Notes under the pieces: model-generated
What the model was told of the DNA's origin: nothing
What the model saw: only the letters and a program-made list of their open reading frames with translations
Databases searched by the model: none
Program-made: the position numbers and the translations under genes
Shown here: one piece after another, positions 28,826-35,989 of the stretch
Numbering within the stretch: position 1 is the stretch's first letter
Layout: every line of letters starts with the position of its first letter
Assembly: GCA_947380435.1 (NCBI GenBank)
Contig: CANCRC010000005.1
Span: forward strand, 1 to 35,989
Source of the DNA: Chitinophagaceae bacterium
GTDB lineage: Bacteria; Bacteroidota; Bacteroidia; Chitinophagales; Chitinophagaceae
Length of the DNA: 35,989 nucleotides
Direction of reading: 5' to 3'

Positions 28826-29983
28826 ATGAAGCACTGGCAAACCATATTAGTTAGAGTTCTTTGGAGTATTGCAGGCGCAGCACTTATTGTATTATTTGTG
28901 GTAGCCTGGAGGGCTAAGGAAGAAAAAAAATGTACATCTATTCAAATTGAATTAGTCGGAGAAAATACCGCTGCCTTATTCATGGATGAAAAAGAAATTT
29001 TACAAATTATTAATACGCAAGGTGTAAAAGTAGGTTTGCCCATAGGCGCAGTGAATTTAAATACACTAGAAAAATATTTACAAACTATTCGTTGGGTTAA
29101 AAATGTAGAATTATTTTTAGACAACACGCAATCTTTACAAGTTAAAATAGAACAGCGTATACCTATTGCGCGTATTTTTACCGCTTCTGGGAATTCTTTT
29201 TATATTGATAAAGAAGGCTTACAATTACCCTTGAAACAGCTTACTGTATTGCGTTTGCCGGTTTTCACTAATTTTCCATCAGACCAAGAAAAACTATCTA
29301 AACCCGATAGTTTATTATTAAATGATATTGTACATTTTACCAAAGCTGTACAAACCGATTCATTTTTCTTGGCCCAAACTGCTCAAGTAAATATTGCTAC
29401 CAATGGCGATTTTGAATTGGTACCCTCAGTAGGAGATCATATAGTATTAATTGGGTCAGTAGATAATATAGAAGATAAATTAAATAGGCTCTATACTTTT
29501 TATAAAAAAGTTTGGGTGCAAAGTGGATTAAATGCCTATCAAGTAATTGACTGTCGTTTCGATAATCAAATTGTAGCACTCAAAAAAGGCATGCAACCTA
29601 TACAGTTTTTAGCAAGTGATTTACCAATGAAGGACACAGTAGCAGCTCTAGCTGTAAAAGCAGATACGGTTAAAACTACTGTTAAAATCCCTGTCACTAC
29701 TACTAATCCGGCTACACTAAATACCCCTAAAATTGCCCCGGTGATTACCCCTAAAATAGCTCCATTGGCTAGTCCAAAAATAGCCACAACAAATGGTTCA
29801 AAAACAGCAGTCAAAACCCCCTCTAAAACAGCTGTAAAACCGGCGCCAAAAAAAGGGGTGAAAATACTTACTAAAACAAGTACAAAAACAGACAATAAAT
29901 CTAAATCAAAATCGTTAATTAAAGTGAAGCAGTCTGCCAAGGCGTTAATGCCCCAAAAGAAGGCTTCCACAACAAACAACTAA
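28826..29983 (+). CDS. ftsQ: Cell division protein FtsQ with a long basic repetitive C-terminal tail
   Basis: Position between murC and ftsA; N-terminal TM, POTRA-like domain (IQIELVGENTAALFMDEKEI...IRWVKNVELFLDNTQSLQVKIEQRIPIARIF), FtsQ-like beta domain, then Lys/Thr/Pro-rich tail. Confidence 0.9.
   Translation: MKHWQTILVRVLWSIAGAALIVLFVVAWRAKEEKKCTSIQIELVGENTAALFMDEKEILQIINTQGVKVGLPIGAVNLNTLEKYLQTIRWVKNVELFLDNTQSLQVKIEQRIPIARIFTASGNSFYIDKEGLQLPLKQLTVLRLPVFTNFPSDQEKLSKPDSLLLNDIVHFTKAVQTDSFFLAQTAQVNIATNGDFELVPSVGDHIVLIGSVDNIEDKLNRLYTFYKKVWVQSGLNAYQVIDCRFDNQIVALKKGMQPIQFLASDLPMKDTVAALAVKADTVKTTVKIPVTTTNPATLNTPKIAPVITPKIAPLASPKIATTNGSKTAVKTPSKTAVKPAPKKGVKILTKTSTKTDNKSKSKSLIKVKQSAKALMPQKKASTTNN
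29723..29938 (+). repeat. Nine 24-nt (8-aa) diverged tandem repeats with Lys (AAA) fixed at position 3
   Basis: TPKIAPVI/TPKIAPLA/SPKIATTN/GSKTAVKT/PSKTAVKP/APKKGVKI/LTKTSTKT/DNKSKSKS/LIKVKQSA; the third codon is AAA in all nine. Confidence 0.85.
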
Positions 29984-29994
29984 AAAACAACAAA

Positions 29995-31395
29995 ATGAGT
30001 CAGCACGAATCACCCATTATCGTAGGTCTTGATATTGGAACCACAAAAATCGCTGCCATCGCAGGAAGAAAGAACGAGTTCGGTAAGTTAGAAATCTTAG
30101 GATTTGGGCGTGCCAACAGTAATGGTGTTCAACATGGTCAAGTATTGAATATTGACCAAACCATCAAAGCCATTCAACAAGCTTTACAAAACTGCCAATT
30201 AAGCAATCCCGATTTAGAAGTGAACGAAGTGTATGTGGGTATTGCAGGTCATCATATCAAAAGCTTACAAACAAGAGGAGATCAAGTGCGTCAAGACGCC
30301 GAAAATGAAATCCAAGCTTGGGAGATTGAGCAACTTATCAATAACCAAAGAAAAACATTTATTCCTGCAGGAGATCAAATCATTGATGTGATTCCGCAAG
30401 AATTTCATGTAGATAATAACCAAAACATCAAAGACCCAGTAGGGGTGAATGGTGTGAAAGTGGGTGCCAACTTTTTAATCTTAACAGGAGATAGAAACGC
30501 GATTAGAAATATTAATCGTTCTGTTGAAAGAAGTGGTTTAATCACCAAAGATTTAGTCTTACAACCTTTAGCTTCTGCAAGTGCGGTTATGAGTGATGTA
30601 GATATGGAAGCAGGTGTGGCTATTTTAGATATTGGTGGTGGAACTAGCGACCTTGCCGTATTTTACGAAGGTGTATTAAAGCATACAGCGGTGATACCTT
30701 TCGGTGGTGAGAATATTACCAATGATATTAGAATGGGATTGGGTGTATTGAAAAGTCAAGCAGAAGCCATGAAGGTTCAGTTTGGTAGTGCTTTAACAGA
30801 TGAAGCAAAAGCCAATGCCTATGTAACTATCCCAGGTTTGAAAGGAATGCCCGCTAAAGAAATAAGTGTTAAAAGTTTAGCAGGAATTATTCAAGCAAGA
30901 ATGAGTGAGATACTTGATTTTGTTACTTATCACTTAAAGCAAGTGGGTATGGATAGTCGCATGTTAAATGGAGGTGTAATTTTAACAGGGGGCGGTTCTC
31001 AATTGAAACATTTAATTCAATTAACTGAATATATTACTGGTTTGAATGCAAGAATAGGTTTACCTAATGAGCATTTAGCACCGAATCATATTGAAGAATT
31101 AAAGAAACCCATGTATTCAACATGTATTGGTTTAATCTTGAAAGGATATAACGACTACGAGCAAAACCATAAAGTATTTACAGAGACCTTTAAGAAAGTG
31201 GAAGTGCCTAAGTCTTTAACTGTAAATAATACAGGATCTGCGAATGGTTTAACAAGCCAAAGAGTAGAAGCAAAGCCAGTTGCCACTACTTTAACAGCAG
31301 AACAAATCGAGAAAAGAAAGAGCAAATTCTGGGATCGATTCAAGAACAATCTCATTGAAATATTCAGTGAGGAAGATGACAAATTATTGCCATAA
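29995..31395 (+). CDS. ftsA: Cell division protein FtsA
   Basis: VGLDIGTTKIAAIAGR, VAILDIGGGTSDLAVF, FGGENITNDI, GGVILTGGGSQLKHL; Lys/Phe-rich C-terminus consistent with an amphipathic helix (KSKFWDRFKNNLIEIF). Confidence 0.97.
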   Translation: MSQHESPIIVGLDIGTTKIAAIAGRKNEFGKLEILGFGRANSNGVQHGQVLNIDQTIKAIQQALQNCQLSNPDLEVNEVYVGIAGHHIKSLQTRGDQVRQDAENEIQAWEIEQLINNQRKTFIPAGDQIIDVIPQEFHVDNNQNIKDPVGVNGVKVGANFLILTGDRNAIRNINRSVERSGLITKDLVLQPLASASAVMSDVDMEAGVAILDIGGGTSDLAVFYEGVLKHTAVIPFGGENITNDIRMGLGVLKSQAEAMKVQFGSALTDEAKANAYVTIPGLKGMPAKEISVKSLAGIIQARMSEILDFVTYHLKQVGMDSRMLNGGVILTGGGSQLKHLIQLTEYITGLNARIGLPNEHLAPNHIEELKKPMYSTCIGLILKGYNDYEQNHKVFTETFKKVEVPKSLTVNNTGSANGLTSQRVEAKPVATTLTAEQIEKRKSKFWDRFKNNLIEIFSEEDDKLLP

Positions 31396-31508
31396 TATTT
31401 ACCCACATTATGGTTATAAATAACGAATAGAATAAAATCTAAAAACGGTAATTTCGATATAACTAACTAAGAACGAACCATCTAACTAACCCATCTAAAC
31501 ACAAAAAA

Positions 31509-33692
31509 ATGATTCAATTTGACTTGCCAAAGCAAAAATCATCCATCATCAAGGTCCTCGGCGTAGGCGGCGGTGGAAGCAATGCTGTCAACTTTATGTT
31601 TAATCAGAATATTGAAGGAGTTGATTTTATTATCTGCAACACCGATTCTAAAGCGATTGAGCAAAGTACAGTGCCCAATAAAATTCAGTTAGGACCACAT
31701 TTGACACAAGGTTTAGGGGCAGGTGCCGATCCTTCAGTAGGAAAGTTAGCAACAGAAGAATCTTTAGATGAGATTAGAAAAATATTAGAAGTAAATACCC
31801 GCATGGCATTTATTACCGTGGGTATGGGTGGTGGAACTGGAACAGGTGGTGCTCCTATTATTGCTCAAATTTGTAAAGATTTAGGCATATTAACTGTAGG
31901 TATTGTAACTACTCCTTTCGGATTTGAGGGACCACGTAGACAAGCGCAAGCCGAGGAGGGTATTAAGCAATTGAAACCATTAGTAGATACATTACTTGTT
32001 ATATCAAATGATAAATTACGTGTTCAATACGGTAATTTAAAAATGAAAGAGGCTTTCACCAAGGCCGATAATGTTTTAGCTACTGCAGCAAAATGTATCA
32101 CCGATGTTATTAATAGCCGCGGTCATATTATTGTAGATTTTGCAGATGTATGTACCGTAATGAAAAATGGTGGTGTAGCTATTTTAGGTAAAGCAGAAGT
32201 AGAAGGAGAGAATAGAGCACAAAGAGCTATTGAAGAAGCCTTGAATTCACCTTTATTAAATGACAATGATATTAGAGGTGCAAAATGGATCTTATTAAAT
32301 ATTAATAGTGCAGAAGGAGATTATGAGTGTTCAATGGATGAATTAGAAACCATTAATAATTACTTACGCGAGCGTACAGGAGAAAATTCTGATGTAATTA
32401 TGGGTATGGGCTATGATGCAACATTATGTCAAAAATTAGGTATAACCCTTATTGCAACTGGTTTTGAGCATAAGGACCCATTCCAAAAGCAAACACCAAA
32501 AAAAGCTGAGGCTCCTGTTGAAGAAAAAATTGTAATGACATTGGTTTCTGAAGAAGCCATCAATGATACAAGCAATTTAATGACTGCCCCTACCGAAGCG
32601 GTAGCCGAAACTCCAACAGAAGAGCCAAAAACCGAAGAGCCTACAATAGGTGATAGTTATTTTACTTTAGGAGAGGATGCGGTAGATGCTATTGAGGAAG
32701 TAGCTGCAATAGTGGAAGAAGAAGTAATGAGTGTGCATGAAGTAGATGAAATTTCAGAAAAAGAATATGAAGCTGAAATAGATGCACAAATTAGCATTGC
32801 AGCAAATGAAGTGATGGAGGAAATGGTAAGTCAACCAATCGTTTTTGAAATTAACGATGTATATGAGGGTGAAGATTTGGAAGAAGAGGAGGAAGTGCTA
32901 GTAGAAGAGCAAGTAGAAGATGAAATAGAAGAGGAAGTTATAGTAAGTGAATTAGCTGCTCCTGTTGCTGAAACGAATCATTTCATTTTAACAAAGCCTA
33001 CTAATATTTATGCAGCGCATACAGAAGAAGAGCCATCAATAGAAGAAATGGAGGAAGTGCCAGTGATTGAGGAGATGGAAGAGTTTGAAGAAATAGAAGA
33101 AGAGGAAATGGAAGAGATGGAAGAAATGGTAATGCAAGATGATTTAGCTGTTACCATGCAAGAAATAGTTGAAGAAGAATTAATAGAGGAAACTTTAGTA
33201 GAACAAGTAATACCTGAGATGGTAGAAGAAGAAAAAGCAGAGGAAGAACTTGTAGAAGTAGCTGAGATAAGTATGCAAGCAAGTCCAGTTCAAGAGCCTG
33301 TTGTATATGAGAGTTCTTTTAGAATGGAAGAAGAGCCTACTATGCAACTAGTGATGAGAGAGGAGTCTTCTTTTAATTCAAATCAAAATGCTTCAAAGCA
33401 ACATCCTTCTTCATTTGATATGCCTATCGATGATGCAGAAGAACAAAGAAGAAAAGTAGCTGAGCGTATTCAGAAATTAAGAAATTTATCTTTCAATATA
33501 AACAGCGCCTCTGATCCTAATAATGAATTTGATGCAGTGCCTGCTTATGTAAGAAGAAACTTAGATTTATTTGGTAATACTATGGCTTCTGTAGAAAACT
33601 ATTATAGTAAGTATACAGTGGAAAAAGATGAGAATAACCAAACACAAATCTCTACCATTAATACTTTTTTAGACGGTAAAAAACCAGATTAA
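31509..33692 (+). CDS. ftsZ: Cell division protein FtsZ with a long acidic linker
   Basis: VLGVGGGGSNAVNFM, NTDSKAIEQS, VGMGGGTGTGGAPIIAQI, VISNDKLR; C-terminal PAYVRRNLDLF peptide; 727 aa. Confidence 0.98.
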   Translation: MIQFDLPKQKSSIIKVLGVGGGGSNAVNFMFNQNIEGVDFIICNTDSKAIEQSTVPNKIQLGPHLTQGLGAGADPSVGKLATEESLDEIRKILEVNTRMAFITVGMGGGTGTGGAPIIAQICKDLGILTVGIVTTPFGFEGPRRQAQAEEGIKQLKPLVDTLLVISNDKLRVQYGNLKMKEAFTKADNVLATAAKCITDVINSRGHIIVDFADVCTVMKNGGVAILGKAEVEGENRAQRAIEEALNSPLLNDNDIRGAKWILLNINSAEGDYECSMDELETINNYLRERTGENSDVIMGMGYDATLCQKLGITLIATGFEHKDPFQKQTPKKAEAPVEEKIVMTLVSEEAINDTSNLMTAPTEAVAETPTEEPKTEEPTIGDSYFTLGEDAVDAIEEVAAIVEEEVMSVHEVDEISEKEYEAEIDAQISIAANEVMEEMVSQPIVFEINDVYEGEDLEEEEEVLVEEQVEDEIEEEVIVSELAAPVAETNHFILTKPTNIYAAHTEEEPSIEEMEEVPVIEEMEEFEEIEEEEMEEMEEMVMQDDLAVTMQEIVEEELIEETLVEQVIPEMVEEEKAEEELVEVAEISMQASPVQEPVVYESSFRMEEEPTMQLVMREESSFNSNQNASKQHPSSFDMPIDDAEEQRRKVAERIQKLRNLSFNINSASDPNNEFDAVPAYVRRNLDLFGNTMASVENYYSKYTVEKDENNQTQISTINTFLDGKKPD

Positions 33693-33727
33693 ACTTGTTT
33701 TTTGTGTACAGTTGATTTTAGTTGTAA

Positions 33728-33756
33728 CCCCACCCCTTAAAAAGGTGGGGTTTTTT
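33728..33756 (+). terminator. Intrinsic terminator at the end of the dcw operon
   Basis: CCCCACC (33728-33734) pairs with GGTGGGG (33744-33750), followed by TTTTTT. Confidence 0.9.
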
Positions 33757-33772
33757 GTTGTATTTTTACTCC

Positions 33773-34693
33773 ATGCAAACAGTACTTATTACAGGTGGAA
33801 CAGGCATGATTGGCCAGGCATTGGCTAAACAGTTAATAGCTAATGGCTATGAGGTAATAATACTATCCAGAAATCCTAAAAGGTCTAGTAGGCAGCATTT
33901 ATCTTATGCGAAATGGGATATTGAAAAAGGAGAAATAGATATTGACGCTTTAGCAAAATCAAATATAATTGTGCATTTAGCAGGAGAAGGCGTGGCCGAT
34001 AAAAGGTGGACAGTGAAAAGAAAGCAAGCCATTGTGGATAGTAGGGTGCAGTCGGGTAATTTATTGGTGAAAGCCTTAAGTGAAAATAAACACCAGGTAA
34101 AAACATTTATAGCAGCTTCTGCCATTGGTTGGTATGGTCCAGATACAGCAAAGAGTTTGGAAGATGGTTTTGTAGAAACCGATGCTGCTGATGATTCTTA
34201 TTTAGGTAATACCTGTAAGTTATGGGAGCAGAGCACTGCAGTCATAGGAGATATGGGTATTCGACTAGTAAGACTTAGAATTGGCATTGTATTTAATAAA
34301 AAAGGCGGAGCGCTGGCTGAATTTTTAAAGCCCGCCAAGTTTGCTTTAGCTACCATACTGGGTAATGGTAAACAAATAGTAAGTTGGATACATCATCATG
34401 ACTTATGCAAAATGATTCAATATGCGATGGAGACCCCTGCTTTGCAAGGAGTGTATAATGCAGTGGCACCAAACCCTGTGACGAATAAAAAATTAGTATT
34501 AACCATTGCTAAAAATACTTATCCTATTTACTTTCCTTCTTTTGTACCCTCATTTGTTCTTAAAATAATGCTGGGAGAGATGAGTATTGAAGTATTGAAA
34601 AGCACGAAAGTGAGTGCGCAAAAAATACAGGACGCAGGTTTTGTTTTTGATTATCCCAATGTAGAAGAAGCTATTATTGACTTAATAAAGTAA
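33773..34693 (+). CDS. TIGR01777 family NAD(P)-binding epimerase (SDR, SulA/YfcH-like)
   Basis: VLITGGTGMIGQALAKQL, IIVHLAGEGVADKRWTVKRKQAIVDSRVQSGNLL, ASAIGWYGP, RLRIGIVFNKKGGAL, YNAVAPNPVTNK. ATG at 33773 preferred over the TTG at 33755. Confidence 0.93.
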   Translation: MQTVLITGGTGMIGQALAKQLIANGYEVIILSRNPKRSSRQHLSYAKWDIEKGEIDIDALAKSNIIVHLAGEGVADKRWTVKRKQAIVDSRVQSGNLLVKALSENKHQVKTFIAASAIGWYGPDTAKSLEDGFVETDAADDSYLGNTCKLWEQSTAVIGDMGIRLVRLRIGIVFNKKGGALAEFLKPAKFALATILGNGKQIVSWIHHHDLCKMIQYAMETPALQGVYNAVAPNPVTNKKLVLTIAKNTYPIYFPSFVPSFVLKIMLGEMSIEVLKSTKVSAQKIQDAGFVFDYPNVEEAIIDLIK

Positions 34694-34779
34694 TAAGAGG
34701 GGTGATACTAAATTTATCAGACCTACTCATTTTACCAGCTACTCTTTCCAAAATCTACTAATACCATAATTGGCAACTT

Positions 34780-35989
34780 CTAATTTCTTATAGGTCTTCC
34801 AGAAGTAATCACCGATTGTATTCTTTCCAAAGTTTTTTTCTGACCACATAAACTTAAGAAAGCTTCTCTTTCTAAATCAAGTAAATATTGTTCGTTTACT
34901 AGTGTAGGCTCACTTAAATCGCCACCACACATTACATAGGCTAATTTTTTAGCCACTAATGCATCGTGATCTGTTGCATAACCTGCTCTCCACATTCCAT
35001 TAATACCTGCGTAAAGTGCACCTAGGCCTGCTTTTCCAAGTACTTTAATATCTTTTCTTTGTTGTGGTTGCGTATAGCCAGCTTTAAATAATTGTAATGC
35101 TTGTTCTTTTGCATTGGCAATACGGCGTGATTGATTCAGTACAATAAAATCTTGTCCTTTTCTTAATATACCCATATCCATGGCTTCACTTGCAGAAGTA
35201 GCTACTTTGGCAGTAGCAATATTCATAAATCTTTTATTCAGGGTAATGGTTTCTGGTTCGTCTGCATGCATTTCATCGGAAGCGCGTAAAACAAATTCTT
35301 TAGTACCGCCTCCGCCAGGAATCACACCAATACCTAATTCAACTAAACCTACATAGGTTTCAGCTGCAGCGCAAATACTGTCGGCATGTAAATTCATTTC
35401 ACATCCACCACCTAAGCAAAGTCCATGTGGAGCAATGACTACAGGAACAGAAGAGTAGCGCACACGCATCATTGTATTTTGGAAAGTACGAATGGCCATA
35501 TCTAATTCCTCATAGTCTTGTTCAATAGCTAACATAAATATCATGCCCACATTCGCTCCAGCGCTAAATAAATTACCATCGTTGGCTATAACTAGTCCAT
35601 TATATTTTTCTTCAGCAATTGCAATAGATTTATTTAAGCCTTCTAAAACTTCTCCTCCAATACTATTCATTTTGGTATTCCAACTAAAACCTGCAACACC
35701 ATCTCCAATGTCTACTAAATGACAAGCACTGTTTTTCCAAATAGTTTTTTCTTGAAAGTCTGAAAGTATAATAAATGAATCGGCGCCTGGTATTAATTTA
35801 TACCCTTCTGTTGCTACATCATAATAATAGCGTTTGCCGTCTTGTACTTTATAGAAGCTTAATCCTTTTTGAGACATCTTCTCTACCCATGCTGCCACTG
35901 CGTATCCGCCTGCTTTCATATCGGTAATAACCGTTGCAATATCAAGCGCATCCCAGGTTTCAAAAGCGCCAATCTCCCAACCAAAACCT
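34780..35989 (-). CDS. 3-hydroxyacyl-CoA dehydrogenase/enoyl-CoA hydratase (FadB/FadN-like), C-terminal part; 5' end outside window
   Basis: Crotonase motifs NDGNLFSAGANVGMI and VVIAPHGLCLGGGCEMNLHADSICAAAETYVGLVELGIGVIPGGGGTKEF; the upstream codons to the edge (GFGWEIGAFETWDALDIATVITD) extend the frame beyond the track start at 35919. Confidence 0.93.
   Translation of the reverse strand, partial: GFGWEIGAFETWDALDIATVITDMKAGGYAVAAWVEKMSQKGLSFYKVQDGKRYYYDVATEGYKLIPGADSFIILSDFQEKTIWKNSACHLVDIGDGVAGFSWNTKMNSIGGEVLEGLNKSIAIAEEKYNGLVIANDGNLFSAGANVGMIFMLAIEQDYEELDMAIRTFQNTMMRVRYSSVPVVIAPHGLCLGGGCEMNLHADSICAAAETYVGLVELGIGVIPGGGGTKEFVLRASDEMHADEPETITLNKRFMNIATAKVATSASEAMDMGILRKGQDFIVLNQSRRIANAKEQALQLFKAGYTQPQQRKDIKVLGKAGLGALYAGINGMWRAGYATDHDALVAKKLAYVMCGGDLSEPTLVNEQYLLDLEREAFLSLCGQKKTLERIQSVITSGRPIRN

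Noticed and set aside
29723-29938. 24-nt tandem units in ftsQ as a CRISPR-like array
   Set aside because: Units are diverged, contiguous, in-frame coding repeats without spacers.
29566-29979. 137-aa antisense ORF opposite the ftsQ tail
   Set aside because: Mirror of the low-complexity Lys/Thr codons of ftsQ; no recognisable motif.
29723-33426. Electrostatic pairing of the basic FtsQ tail with the acidic FtsZ linker
   Set aside because: Predicted to be in different compartments: the FtsQ C-terminus is periplasmic and FtsZ is cytoplasmic.
34694-34779. Possible terminator in the convergent epimerase/fadB-like gap (GGTGATA...TATCAGACC)
   Set aside because: Stem is short and bulged with no T-tract; too weak to call.

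Overview
AT-rich chromosomal window with Bacteroidota-type gene content, probably Chitinophagaceae-like (taxonomy is inferred). It contains: (i) a left block on the minus strand, partial murF - ispF - gldJ, divergent from porU - porV (type IX secretion/gliding) - dut - DUF4292-like lipoprotein - EnvC-like LytM protein; (ii) glpK - glpF, atpD - atpC and an orphan histidine kinase; (iii) queA (minus) divergent from a nearly complete dcw cell-wall/division cluster: mraZ - rsmH - ftsL-like - ftsI(PASTA) - murE - mraY - murD - ftsW - murG - murC - ftsQ - ftsA - ftsZ, closed by a strong intrinsic terminator; (iv) a TIGR01777-type epimerase and a partial 3-hydroxyacyl-CoA dehydrogenase/enoyl-CoA hydratase gene. 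No CRISPR, transposon, tRNA or rRNA was recognised. Most of the window is conserved core genome. The observations most worth checking are: an in-frame TGA inside murD at the central/C-terminal domain junction, in a gene that also has a TTG start, in a window where none of 28 genes ends in TGA; a four-copy, exactly 10-bp-periodic GTG array upstream of mraZ that looks like an MraZ operator, with an inverted copy toward queA; a nine-copy lysine-phased octapeptide repeat forming the FtsQ C-terminus; a ~310-aa Glu-rich FtsZ linker; Asn-rich microsatellite insertions in QueA; a GldJ with no lipobox cysteine; and -7 promoter elements only a few nt from start codons (candidate leaderless mRNAs).
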